Part shown: in pieces, positions 24,680 to 36,206 of the stretch
How the letters are laid out: every line of letters starts with the position of its first letter
Position numbering within the stretch: the first letter of the stretch is position 1
DNA from: Nomia melanderi
Lineage: Eukaryota > Arthropoda > Insecta > Hymenoptera > Halictidae
DNA length: 64,000 nt
Direction: 5' to 3'
NCBI RefSeq assembly: GCF_051020985.1
Contig: NC_135007.1
Span: 5,213,501-5,277,500 of the forward strand
Position numbers and translations under genes: made by a program
The notes under the pieces: generated by a model
Database searches by the model: none
What the model saw: only the letters and a program-made list of their open reading frames with translations
Told to the model about the DNA's origin: nothing

Positions 24680-27570
24680 TTTCTCAAAACTTCATTGTTC
24701 GTTCAAAATAACCTAAGCATCGCGGCCAAACACACCTAAACACAAGCACAACGACATCTATCTCTGCGACGGCTCCATAAACTTTTCTATAACACCTCTA
24801 ATTCAAGGAACCCACATCAATCCCAAAAATCCGCGGATGATCGGCGCAGAGGAAATAAAAGAGTTACACAGAGGAAGAAGAAAAAGAAAGTAATCGTCCG
24901 GACCCAGACCAATGAAATAAGGGAGCCTGGAAGTCCGAGGCTTCGGCAGGGTACCAGATAAAACGGAACAGATATGATAGGAGAGGGCAAGATAGACGGG
25001 GTGGAGATTCTTCGTGGAAGAAAATTTCTCAGAGTATAAATGGTGGCCAGAAGACGTACGGCGAGTTTATCCGGTATTCTTGTAACGAGTGAAAACCCTC
25101 GAATGACGAATTATTCGAGCCGGCCCCGAGATGGATAGTCCTCTCGGCCAAGGAATTACATTATCTCGGTGAACGCAACGCGAAGAGAGCTTATTTTCCC
25201 AAAGTCGAGCCGGTTCGAGAGGAGTTTAATGGGATTTCCTTCCGCGTCCGCGATACATCTGGTCATTGCTCGCGGGATTGAGCTCTTCCGCGCCGTAATC
25301 TATTGGAAATTCAATTTCTGGATTTTTCTTATTCCGTAAGACGCACCTTATTGAGATTTGTTTGCCGCCCCGGAAAGTCCGCTTCGGGAAAATAGAGACG
25401 CCCGCTATGGATCAAGTTTCAACTGGCGCGGCGCGTGTTCGGTTTCACAACGTCGATTCTCGCGATGGGAGATTGCACGGCTTTGCGGTACCTCTGATAA
25501 CGGATACTTATATTATCGTCTTTGGCGAATGGGAAGGGAGCGGTGCTCCAGTAACGGTGGATTTAATTCCACGACGGTACAAAGGATTTTACCCCTGTAA
25601 TATTAATGTGATCTTACCTTTGGTTAGAGTACCTTTTGGTACTTTGTTATACATGAAAGCAATATGTTCGGTTGGAAATGTTAATCATTTCTAAGTCGAT
25701 AAGTATATCCGACGATCTGGAAAAAGGATGTTGGGAAGAATCCTTTTTATCGTATCGTTTGTTAGCTTACAGTTGATAGATATTATTATTAGGAGTTTTG
25801 TGGTATTAACAGTTATAACGATATTTTAAATTCTAGTTTTGATAATAATAATGTAACGCTGTATAAATATAGGAGTATTTTAAATGTAGTTATAGGATAT
25901 TCTCAAAAAAAGATTCTTATGTGAGAAAAATTTGTATTATGTTTTGAATTTAGTTTGTCATATTGAATCACGATATGATTAAATCCTTCTTAATTTTATT
26001 TCATTATATTTTGTTCAAGTTTTGATGCAAATTGTTTTAACATTTCAGTGCAAGTGCAAGTTAGGAACATATGAGAATCTTTTGAAAGTGTTTGGAAACT
26101 GGGGAAAGTAAGAGGGTTCAACGACAATGGTTATTGAAACGTAGTTGGACAGTCGACGAATCTCGAAAATCTTCTTTCCTTAGGATTCTACACAAGTGGC
26201 AATTCTAAGGTAATTCTAAGATATCTTGTAAATTTTTAAATGATTCACTCAAAGAACTGTTACAAAGGTAATCTAGAATGATATTTCAATGAATGACTAC
26301 CATAAACTCGTTGAAAACAATACTAGTATATTCGAAAATTTCCCACAGGAACAAAACAAAATTTAATCTGTTACGAACCGACATTTATCATGTCACAGAA
26401 GTTATGTAAACTTCAAGAACTTTTGTTGTACTTAATTTCTAATATATGTTTAAGAATGCTACTTCAAATAAAGAGAATTTCTGTTTAAAATAGTGGTATA
26501 TTAATCTGTAAATATACAATCCATCAGAATATAATAGAGTATACAGAATACATTAGAGACTGTAATCAATTAATCACCAAAGAAATATGTACATATCAAA
26601 CTCTATTAAGCAATAGCTTTCAGCATAGAAAATTTTTCCAAATTCCAAAAGGCGACTCTACTAACTCTACCACTCTGACTTTCAATATCTTATATAATTC
26701 AAAAAATTCAATTTTAACACAATTTCTACTACAAAGGAAACCCTAGTAAAGTGCAAGGAAACTATACATTGCCAATTTATTGAGTCAATAGACTAAATCG
26801 TCACATCACCAAAGATCCAAGCGACAGTATCGATGTCGCCAACAAGTGATCAATCTTCAAGTCTACTCTCTCAAATCTTGTCCTCTTATTTATCTTTTCG
26901 AAGGAGTATATAATTCGATGCATCTATAAAGGGAAACACGCGGTGAACACGAATGGTCCGTCAATTCTGTGGGAGCTGACCGGCTCGAAATCGGGGATCG
27001 TCTTGCCGTGAACCGCAAACAGAGCCGCGATAAAAATGCCACGTCGCCGGTATCAGTCATGATCCACGATGAATAATGCATGCAACGAGAACCGTTAGGC
27101 GTGCGAAGAGGGGTGGGAGGTGGAAGAAGTAGACAGTGTAGCGGGTTCGAAGCCGAAAGTTGCTGGTCGATTTCGCCAACACTCGAGAGCGTAGGTCTGG
27201 GTTAAGTCTGGGGTTAGGTAGTGCATAAAATATAGAGGGCGAAACATCTGACGCGTTTTCGGCCGACTTCGAGACCCATCAGTTATTTAAGAACCGTTTG
27301 CTATACGCTGTCGAACTTCTAAGATTACCGCACACCTTCCGCAACACTGTTCGAATTCAATCTAAGAGACTTTTCGTGTGCAGACAAACTTCTCCGACGA
27401 TTTGCCAAGTTCTAACGTCCCAACAGCAACCCCTGATAACGTTTCCGCAAATATTTAAAATACTACTAATACTTTACGGGTACTTTATGAATGGCTTGAT
27501 ACGAAAGGATGGGTAAGAAAGCAGTTCTTTTAAAAGAACAGCAAATGTGAGGGCGATATATTTTCTTGAT
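24680..27570. other. Non-coding; CpG-rich 24850-25600
   Basis: The frame at 25362-25694 (110 codons) overlaps another frame on the same strand. It has no domain I recognise and no clear splice context, so I do not call a gene. The stretch 26900-27330 is again moderately GC-rich. The rest is AT-rich unique sequence. Confidence 0.35.
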
Positions 27571-27598
27571 ATGTGTGTGTGTGTGTGTGTGTGTGTGT
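27571..27598 (+). repeat. (TG)n microsatellite
   Basis: About 14 uninterrupted TG dinucleotides. The unit number is likely to vary between individuals. Confidence 0.95.
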
Positions 27599-29375
27599 AG
27601 AAATGATTATAGAGTAGATTTATTTTTTAACGAATTTCTGTTTCTGGCTTAATATGCAATTGCTTTGATATTTTGTTAAATATCACGGTTGTACGATGCC
27701 ACGTAATTTCCCAGAAAATCGTAAACGGCTTCTGTATCTGATATTTTCTTGTATTTTCCGTAGTTTGTAAATAACTTTAAATAACTTCTACTTTAGCTGT
27801 GGAGAGTTTTTTTCATCTTTGTCAATACGTCTCTGCTTTTCATACAGCTTACGAACTTACACAGCATACAAATATATAAGTACGAAATTACCGATATTTC
27901 GTTTTACTGTCTTTGAATTTATTTTCAAGTATCTTCAGTTACGTTGCACGTAAATGTTTATGGTAAGTACTTATTTAATACGTTTCCTTTGAAATTGCTT
28001 CCAAAGGTATCATTGACTACGATGAATATTACGAATCGCTCGAAAATATCAATCAGCAAAGAGAAACTTCTGCTACAGTACATATTACTAAAAATAATAC
28101 TGCAATTCGTTCGTCTAAAGATTTATTCGTAGAATAGTATAGCCATGCATTGAAGTCAAGAAGTTTCTTTTCGACCTTCCAAAGTAAACTTCATGAATTC
28201 TGCATGCGCCCAGCGGCGTTCCCGGAATTCGAATAATCATTTTAGACTTCAAAGTTTTCTTAAACTTTCTGTGATAATGAACTTGTCATCTTGCATTTTT
28301 GTTAATAAAGATAGTTCATCTAGATCTCGTTCAAGTGAGTTTATTCGACTAAATGAATGCAAACACGAATGTTCAATATCAATTCAATGATGTAATTTAT
28401 GTCAGACTGTGCGATGAATAATGAATCTTGACTCTAAATAAAGAAATATTGCGTTGATACAAAAACTTTGACGTTTTTTGGGAGCAAGTAAAAATACCAT
28501 TGAATTCATTTTTCTCTTCGAAATTATGAGAGAAGATAATATCAATCAATGGAAATTATATAATAGATTAAACCAATTCAAATATTTGAAAAAACTATTC
28601 TTTTTATTGCTTCCAAAAAAAACGTTAAAACTCTTGCATCAACCCAATCCATAATCATAGATTCAAATAGTGTATTACTTTTTTATATGTGAAATGTATC
28701 GATTAATAAACTATTATAGTCTTACTTAAAAAATTATGAACGATTTTGAAATTTTTAAATGTTTGATTGATTGTTAGAAAATTAATTCGTTACATCAAAC
28801 CGTCAATGATCTATAAGGCATATACTTTCTCTTCCAAAATTTTCTTGTTTTATTAAAAATAACGGAGTTTCAATGAGAAATGTCTCATTCTATGTAATGT
28901 CCGATCAACTATCTTATATTATTAAATAAAAAAAAGTACGTGTGAAACTCCATTTTAGGTAAAACTCCCAATATATAATATCCTATCTCTCCCTGAATCT
29001 CAGTTTCTTCTTTCCCACTTCATATATGAAAATTCACACACTCAGCTTTATTTCAAATAACAAGTCATAGCTACAAGTTCAATTACGAATAGCATATTAC
29101 ACCAAAAGTTCAATTAGCATAATGAAAAGTAAGTATTCAAAGAAATATATTACAAAAGATTCTCCAAAATAAATTTGTTGTCGACTTTGTACAGAAGCAG
29201 TAAGAAGAGGATCAATCTGAAAAATCGATTTGATTACCATATAGCGCTGGCTATGAACCCGTAAAGGATTTGTCCGTCGGATAACAAGCATTTGCATGAG
29301 ACTTCGATGCACAGTCAGCATCGGGCCCCGGCGTTAATACACTGTAAAAGCATCCGAGCTCACGATCGGTTCTAA
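27599..29375. other. Non-coding AT-rich interval
   Basis: No gene, RNA or repeat recognised. Short frames (62-74 codons) have AT-driven composition only. Confidence 0.4.
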
Positions 29376-29654
29376 TGGAAGAGACGGGTATCTCGACGCT
29401 GCCGTCGAAGACACCTTTCAATTTCTCGAAAAGTTCGAAACCGGGTCGTGGCGAAGATCCAAGATCCGAACGACACACAATTCGACTCTGCACTGCTAGT
29501 TAAGAGCATTTCTGTTGACACGAGCGAGTGCATGTCTGCGACCGAATCGCAACTTCCGAGTTCGGAGTCTTTAACGACTTTGTCATCTGTAAATTTCGGA
29601 CACTTCGCTCTTGGTACATATTCGGAACAACGTGAACGCGTGCAGAGAGCTACA
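29376..29654 (+). CDS. Candidate internal coding exon, unknown protein
   Basis: After an in-frame stop at 29373-29375 one frame stays open for 93 codons and reaches GCTACA|GTAAGA, a good splice donor at 29655. The translation begins with a basic segment (HLSISRKVRNRVVAKIQD), followed by a serine- and threonine-rich part (SISVDTSECMSATESQLPSS) and then NFGHFALGTYSEQRERVQ. This looks like an intracellular regulatory protein segment, but I cannot name a family. The acceptor side is weak: ...GGAAG|AGACGG has little pyrimidine before it. An antisense frame is also open, so strand and reality are uncertain. Confidence 0.35.
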
Positions 29655-29837
29655 GTAAGACTTTGTCTAACTCTTGGATATATTTCGTAATATGTCTTGA
29701 CGCGTGGTGGACATGTCAAAACAAAATTTCTTTTCCAATTTTATATTTAAAAAATGAATTAAGAAAATTATTGTGTAGAATACTTAAATATTATTATATG
29801 ACTTTTATTCAAAATATATGCTACAAATTGATACAAC

Positions 29838-29905
29838 TTTTAATTGTGGACGTGAATTTAATCTTTAAGTGTGGAAGTTTGAAAATTAGCGATCAATGTT
29901 ACATA
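29838..29905 (+). repeat. Dispersed repeat, copy 1
   Basis: GGACGTGAATTTAATCTTTAA, then GTGGAAGTTTGAAAATTA, matches the reverse complement of 50195-50252 over roughly 65 bp. The parent element is unknown. Confidence 0.55.
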
Positions 29906-30054
29906 TTTTCGTTTGTTGCAGCTAATGAAAAAAATGATTGTATTTATTTGATTAAATATATTTACATAGCAATGGTATCAACTACACGATAAAAATTTTA
30001 CTGGTTTAGAAATTTGTGATATTTTATATAGAGGTCTGTGAGATCGTACGTCCA

Positions 30055-30140
30055 TACTTAAAGGATAAAGATGAAAATTCGGCTGCATAGAATGGCTAGT
30101 AGTTCGATACACTGAACTGAAGTTGAGTCGGAAGGATTAA
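30055..30140 (+). mobile_element. MITE right end (TTAATCC family)
   Basis: The phrase AAGATGAAAATTCGGCTGCATA followed by GGAAGGATTAA corresponds to the reverse complement of 60391-60471 and to the right part of 46330-46575. Only this end, closing at TTAA 30137-30140, is visible. Confidence 0.55.
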
Positions 30141-32343
30141 TCGCTGAACGAAACAATTAAACCAGGTCATTTTAACATGTAAATAATGGAGATAGTTGAA
30201 ATAGAACTATGAATAAAAGAACACTTAGCCTTCGATTTACACGGCATTCGAATTGCACGATTTCGGTTTAACACATTACATTAATTTTTCTTTTTGCAAC
30301 CTTACAATCACGAAATGGGTATTAAAAGAACAGACTATTCTAAAAAAAATCTTTAGTGAAAAGGAAGCTAAACACAGAAGGCAGATAGAATGAAAAAGAA
30401 TTAAAAGAAGATGTACTTACATGGTATATCACATAAATACTCATAGAACAAAAAGAGTGATATTGGTAATTTCTTGTAATATATTTTATATTGAAAATAA
30501 ATAATACTGTTTCATATTGATTTGTTAAATTTACTACACATGTATTTCTTTTCAATGTGAATTGTGGACTCGAATTGCATGATTTCAATTTACACATTTT
30601 CGGGGAACTAAACTACCGTATAAATCGAGAGTTAGGTACATAGCGTTTTAAAAAACCGTGCTAAAGTGAATTAATGAAAAATACAGAACTTGAAGAAAAC
30701 CGTGATATAACGAATCACCGTCGCGTAACGTCGATCTTGATCGACTGTCGCGGAGTGAACGTAATACATACATCTAGCGCGGTTGATTAATTTCCTTAAC
30801 GACACTCGCGGTAAACTTGATCAATTTGCGCGGAGGAAATTTTCTTGAGGGATATGTTGCCATTAATTCTCGGGAATATATCTTCTTCCCTCTAAGGAAG
30901 ATTCATTTACAGGATACGCCTCGTGTTCGTTAGAGAAGCGTTCGCTGGAGTAATCAGTTATTTTACGTTGAGTAGTTTCTTCTTAGTATACAGGAAACAA
31001 TGTAATAAGTTACATTGTCATTTGAAAGCATAAGAATAATTTTTGTTCTTTTAACAAGAAAAGGAAATGTTGCAGCGCAGTCGTTGGAATTTTCTTTTCA
31101 TTTTCTTACGATGTAACACCTGAAAATGAAAATTTTAAAAAGAGTCAAATGTATTTAAAAAATTTATAAAGGCACATATCTAAAATGGTGCGCTAGAGTA
31201 TATCCACGCTCGACGCTCGGATCAGAGGATCAATTATTCAACTGCGTAAAACATGCACACTGCGCTAGGAATCTGCGTATAAATTACTTCCGTAGTTCGC
31301 TGCATACGTGGCAAGAGAAGAGCTTTAGAAGAGAAGGATTACCAGCTTTAACTTCAACTAATAGCATCGTGAAAGTGATTGATTCCACTGTTAAAGGGGA
31401 GTGTTGTGAAGCGTATGAAGTATTTGAAAAGAAAATTTATGGTGCAGATGGTATCGAAGGTCGATAAAAATATGATTAAAGATCTACAGAGAAACATGTA
31501 TATATATTTCAGAATAAAAATCATTTAGCTATTTACTTATTAAACGGTAGAAACGATCAATGAAAGTTGTTCTTTTATTCTTAAAGTTCTCAACACAGTG
31601 GCAATAGTAATCGGAGAATACTAAAATTAATCACATTGACTAGAACAAATCCCTAGTATTAAGTATTTAAGACGGTAACAATCACCTGCCGCAAGTATCT
31701 CCGAGTAAAACAAAAATCCTCGACCTTAAAACATAAAAATGTGTATCAGTTCACTTATTACTTGAATTTATCAATGAAACCAAATTGATGAATCAGATAA
31801 TGTAATACATTCCCATTCCTACTAAATTTATGATGCTACTTTAACCTGGTAATTAATGCGACATAAAGCTCCGAAAAAAATTCACTTCTTGTAATTCATT
31901 AAAATCTTATACTCAAAAACCTTGGATCATCCTGTAGGAAGTCAACCCGTTAGGAGTGATCGACGTTTGAACCGTTTAAAATGACGCGTGTTTTTGCCGA
32001 TTATGTCACCTACTGTTCGTTGTTGGCAAGGGTAATTGTTGTCGAAACATAAACAGGCTATTGACAAAGGCGCACGTCGCGAATAAAATAAGAAGATAGG
32101 ACAATGACCGAGAATGCGAGCGTGAGAGTTAGAACCAGAGTGCAAGAGAGAAACAAAGGTAAGGTGTGATAACCGTGAAGTCCATATGTGTGTGCATGTG
32201 TGTGTAAAGCGTTATATACGAGAGACAGTTAGAAAGAGAGAAACTCGGCTATCGCACAAGAAAAAGTTTCATAGAATTAAAGAGCTGCAAAGAGTAAAAA
32301 AGGTTAAAATGAGTTAGCATTAGTAGTTAAGAAATCTTAGCAC
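30141..32343. other. Non-coding interval
   Basis: AT-rich unique sequence. A CpG-richer patch lies at 30700-30960. A short GT-rich run (TGTGTGTGCATGTGTGTG) lies at about 32188-32206. No exon or RNA gene is recognised. Confidence 0.4.
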
Positions 32344-32717
32344 TTAACACTAAAACTACTGGACGAGTCAAATTGATCCACTGCAGAATTTTGATGTTGC
32401 AAGTTGTTCCGTCCGATGCGGAACAAAACGGCGAAAATCCTTGAATACTTAATCCGCGCATGTCTAGACAACAGTTTGGACTTTTTATTTCGTTCGTACA
32501 GACAACCGACCATATCATAAACCGGGAATTTCCGAAGGGTCGACTCGAACCTCGTTTATAATGGTTCCGCCAGACATGAGTCAACTTGGAGGAAATCTTC
32601 AAGGATTCCTCGCACGTGGCCATTGCCCTCACCCTTGCACCAAGGGGGCTGGCCAAGATTGGAATTATGCACCGATTGGGTATTTTCGATTTTCCAATCA
32701 GCGCACTCAACACAAAA

Positions 32718-32765
32718 CCTGTAGGTGTTGTATAAAAACACCTACAGGATCGCACTCGCATCAGT
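32718..32765 (+). promoter_or_regulatory. LTR A2 core promoter in a palindrome
   Basis: The perfect 12 bp inverted repeat CCTGTAGGTGTT / AACACCTACAGG flanks gTATAAA. TCAGTT, matching the arthropod initiator TCAGT, starts at 32761, so its A lies 32 bases after the T of TATA. This spacing fits a Pol II start site and would set the U3/R boundary. Copy A3 keeps the same spacing. Confidence 0.7.
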
Positions 32766-33213
32766 TACGCAGTTACCATCAATCAGAATAGTTCAGAATC
32801 ACTCAACTGTTCGGAGTGACGATATTCTCAGATACTCAACCGTTCGGAGTAACGAGATATCATTAATTCATTCACGCATTCATCAAGTCCACCGTTCGGG
32901 ACAACTACACTCCAGCTTCACACTCCGAAGAAGCATCTAATTCGAAATTCGAGAATTCGTTCGTCTTAAAACGCGCAACATCAAAACGGGTTCTCAGTAT
33001 CGTGAGAAATCAGTGGTCTGATCTCAATCATTCGGAGATCAGAATCGAATCAGTCGATTTCTAAAGAAATTTGGAAATCGAAGCGTCGCGAGTATTAACG
33101 AGACCTAAAGTTAAAGCTGGAATTTACAACACCAGCCGAGGAATTAAATCCGCGTTAGTAATCGTGTACGGGCGTGCAACTATCGAGATTGCCACGCTGC
33201 GACGTCATATTTT

Positions 33214-33271
33214 TGGTCCTTCGAGCCGGATCTGCTACCTACGGAACATTTTTTGGTCCTTCGAGCCGGAT
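33214..33271 (+). repeat. Tandem tRNA-Tyr PBS-like modules in LTR A2
   Basis: TGGTCCTTCGAGCCGGAT occurs twice, 40 bp apart. It is complementary to the last 18 bases of metazoan tRNA-Tyr including CCA. Each copy is preceded by an A/T-rich TTTT run, the second by ACATTTT. A primer-binding site should lie outside the LTR; the target duplication shows these lie inside. Confidence 0.8.
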
Positions 33272-33453
33272 CTGTGACGTAACACAAGTATTTGAATCGT
33301 AAAGGCGTTTTATCAAAAGATTTGAAATTAAATTTGTGTATTTGTACAGATACGAGACTAAGAGACCCCTCAAATATCAAGGAACGTATTGTTCTAATTT
33401 TTATCAAAAATTAGGAATAAGTCACTCTAATTGGTCGATAGTTTTAATGTTAA

Positions 33454-34345
33454 TAAGTATATCTATTCGTTACCAAAATCTCCTCTTGGACAATTTGTGA
33501 CTACAATACCTTTACACGAAGATCAACAATGCGAAAAAGTAATATGAATGATACCCAAATAAGGCATGACATCTCCACTGAGAAAAAACGTCAAAAGTAA
33601 CGAAGACAAAAGCAGCGTAGTATTCTAGCCGATCGCCCCGCTCCGATTAGCGATTACCATTACAGATCAATTGCAGCATGCAACAAGCTGCAGGGTCAGC
33701 GAAATTCATCGATCACTTAGAATACAACCCGAATGATTTCAGCTAAGGGAGAAGCACGAAGGTTTAGCCCAGCGCGTTTCAAAATGATTATCGTGTTCGT
33801 CCGATCCTGTACGAAGTTTGGCACGCGGATGGTCCGTAAGGCTATCTCCGCGTTCGGTACACCGGCTCCGATATTGCGCGAGCCACCACGGTTCACTGAT
33901 CACGCAATTTAATTAACGGAACGATGCTATTTCGGCGTTGGACAAATTCGCCGAATGTTCCTAACTATGGCTAGCATCGCCGACTGCTCGCCACTTCGAA
34001 CGTCCGGCCAATTAGCCACGCGATCTGCATCCGCGCTGGGCCGGACGCTCGCAGACGCCATGCCGTCGAGGAGACGACCGACGACCGTCGTCCCGGGAGT
34101 ACAATAATGAACTAACTACGGTCACTAAACAACGACCAACGGAACAGGGACACGGGTACGAGCACCTCCTCACGGCACGTACCTTCGTGTAATTACGTAG
34201 TTTAGAGCATGGTCCATTGGTGACGCTGATTAACGCAGTCACGCTCACGGCAATTGTAATCGCTCGCTGCTCAAGATGAATTACCACCGTTGCTATTTAC
34301 TTGATAGCTCGCTGCGCGCCTGATGCTGAATTTTCTGGGATTCGG
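33454..34345. other. Non-coding; CpG-rich 33600-34330
   Basis: A GC- and CpG-rich island with a 91-codon minus-strand frame that has no recognisable motif. No exon is defended. Confidence 0.4.
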
Positions 34346-34572
34346 TGATTTGATGTCTATTGTCGAGATGGAGATACGCTAATAAGTAATTTGCGTTGAG
34401 TGTAATTTCTGGTGAACAAATAATTTGAGGTGTTCAGAAACAGTTGTATTTTATTTCAGTGATTTGATATCTGTTGTCAAGGTGGAGATATGCTAATAAG
34501 TAATTCGCGATGTGTGTGATTTCTGGTGAACACATAATTTGAGGTTTTGGAAGCAGTTCTACTTTATCTGAT
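34346..34572 (+). repeat. 114 bp tandem duplication, 2 copies
   Basis: The unit beginning TGATTTGATGTCTATTGTC (34346) repeats from 34460 as TGATTTGATATCTGTTGTC. The match continues through GGAGATA, CTAATAAGTAATT and TTTCTGGTGAACA to the end of the second copy. The copies differ at about 15 percent of positions. The function is unknown. Confidence 0.8.
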
Positions 34573-35370
34573 CTTATTAGTATCATAAGTGAATTGAACC
34601 TGGTACTAGCAATCTCAGATGCGTTTATGTAGGTCATGAAAATAGCTGTCGGGAAAAAATATCGTAAGATTTTTGCTGGTGTACGTGCATCTTTAGAGCA
34701 GTTGAATTTGTGAGATTTAGAGGAATACAGAAAGATTTGTCATGTCTGAGAAAAGTTTTGATTAGTTTTTCTTAGTTCGTTTAGTGTTTTGAGAAGATTG
34801 GATCGTTTTTGTATGAAAATAGAGGACGAACTTAATTGTATGATGAAATTTTGTAATATTCTGAATAATTGGGAATGTAAGTTAACTAAGTGTTTAGGAG
34901 AAAAATTAATTTAATTGAATGAGTTGTCTCTACTTGAAATATTGTTTAAAATTAATATTGACAATATTTCATTTTGTATCATGAGAATGTAAACATCATT
35001 TGTGATGTGTTTATGGTGACTGTTATATCGGTTTCTGATTGAAGAATTCTTCAATTAAAATGTGATGTCAATGAAAATTCATGCATTTTAAACAGAAAAG
35101 TTAATACAAATCTAAAAATTGTGATGCAATAGGTTGTTGCAGCATTAAGCATATTTGAGTATTAACGATTTTATATAAATTTTATATAACGTAAAGCATT
35201 TTATTTGCTTATAATAAAACTGATCATATCTTTTGAATGCAAGCATTGCATGTATTCATTTTGTGTTATTAAATATTGTATGCATTGTGATGCGTAAAAG
35301 CCACGCTCTGCACTAGAATATATTGAACTTATTTCATCCTCTACGCGAAACTGAACTGAATAATTGAGTT
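34573..35370. other. Non-coding AT-rich interval
   Basis: No gene or repeat recognised. If the frame at 35371 is a terminal exon, this would be intron or intergenic DNA. Confidence 0.35.
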
Positions 35371-35695
35371 ATTGCAGCTAGAAATTTTCTGCTGTTTTCG
35401 CTGTCTAACCATTTTTTTGACGCTGGATGACCAAATGCTTTATTACTTTTTATTGTGTTTACGCTTCAGGCAACTAGACGAGCTCGTAATACATTGGATA
35501 ATACGAAAACTTTGTATGCAGAATTTTTCGTGTTCGTATTCGATGACAAATGTTTTGCTTTATGAATGTATATACGAGACAATACCTTTCGACACAAGTC
35601 TCCAGTCATTATCCTGTCTAAAAGTAATTAAAAAATCCTTGACATTGGATGAGAAATCTGTGGATATAGTAAAAAGCACGTTGGAAATCATTTAG
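35371..35695 (+). CDS. Weak candidate terminal exon, unknown protein
   Basis: A frame of about 107 codons begins right after ...TTATTGCAG, a possible splice acceptor, and ends in TAG. The translation has an N-terminal hydrophobic, cysteine-bearing part (EIFCCFRCLTIFLTL), then a helical-looking C-terminal part (RQLDELVIHWIIRKL ... LTLDEKSVDIVKSTLE). I recognise no family. In AT-rich DNA one or two frames of this length are expected by chance per 64 kb, so the evidence is thin. Confidence 0.2.
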
Positions 35696-35984
35696 TAAAT
35701 ATAAAGTTATTCAATCAAAAAGAAACATTTGCAACTGAATACTGCATAAATACCATTTTTAAACACGATGAGAATCCTATTAGCTCGCCGAGCTACCAAA
35801 GATTGCAATAGTAATAAGTGACGCAGGAAATTAAATATCCAACAATTTTTTAGTAAACATTTTATATTAGTTTCTCTTTCAGTGTAGAATACGCTCGGTA
35901 TACGGTTTTTTATCGCGTGTAAGATCTAGAATTGTTAAATTTAATTAGATATCGAACGTTTCCTCTCCAAAAATAAATAAAAAA

Positions 35985-36066
35985 ATAATCCTAAAGTGGC
36001 CAACACTCGGGAGCCCCAGTTTCCAGATTATGAAGTGCAGACGCTATCCACTTAGCCACCACGTCT
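35985..36066 (-). repeat. tRNA-like sequence, perhaps a tRNA-derived SINE head
   Basis: On the minus strand TGGCTAAGTGGATAGCG fits a Pol III A box (TRGCNNAGTGG) and D-arm. CTTCATAATCTGG resembles an anticodon loop (CAT), and GGGGCTCCCGAGTG sits where the B box and T-arm should be. The anticodon stem does not pair and the B box is poor, so this is not a working tRNA. An AT-rich tail follows. It may be a degenerate tRNA pseudogene or SINE head. Confidence 0.45.
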
Positions 36067-36206
36067 TTCCTCTTTTCTTGTTCTATCTCCGTTATTTATC
36101 TTCCGGCGAAGACATCCTCTGCAAACTGTGGACCAAAGGAAAACGATGTCATCGACGATACGAATTACGTTTCCGTGGGATGTAGTTGATAACTTTTATG
36201 TCTCTA
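36067..36206 (+). other. Short frame ending at a donor-like site
   Basis: An ATG at about 36147 opens 42 codons on the plus strand, running to AGAGG|GTAAGATAAG near 36270. The donor-like site is good, but the frame is short and unrecognised. Confidence 0.15.

Larger units (their letters stand above)
32405..33284 (+). mobile_element. Solo LTR A2, 880 bp
   Basis: It starts TGTTCCGTCC and ends GTGACGTAACA, with a perfect 5 bp target duplication, CAAGT (32400-32404 and 33285-33289). The first 17 bases after TG form a hairpin, TTCCG...CGGAA. A TATA box lies at 32731 and TCAGTT at 32761. ATTAAA near 33146 is a possible polyadenylation signal. Two tRNA-Tyr primer-binding-site-like 18-mers lie at 33214-33231 and 33254-33271, inside the LTR. 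Compared with A3 it lacks about 100 bp after the first 40 bp and about 150 bp of the central repeat block. It has no coding region of its own. Confidence 0.9.
32344..33453. mobile_element. TTAA MITE split by solo LTR A2
   Basis: The left end is TTAACACTAAAACTACTGG and the right end reads CGATAGTTTTAATGTTAA, whose reverse complement TTAACATTAAAACTAT matches the left end. TTAA closes both sides (32344-32347 and 33450-33453). Without the LTR and one target duplication the MITE is about 225 bp, the usual size of its family here. The LTR therefore landed after the MITE. Confidence 0.8.

Noticed and set aside
25358..25694. Two overlapping frames of 80 and 110 codons
   Set aside because: No recognisable domain and no paired splice sites; competing frames on the same strand.
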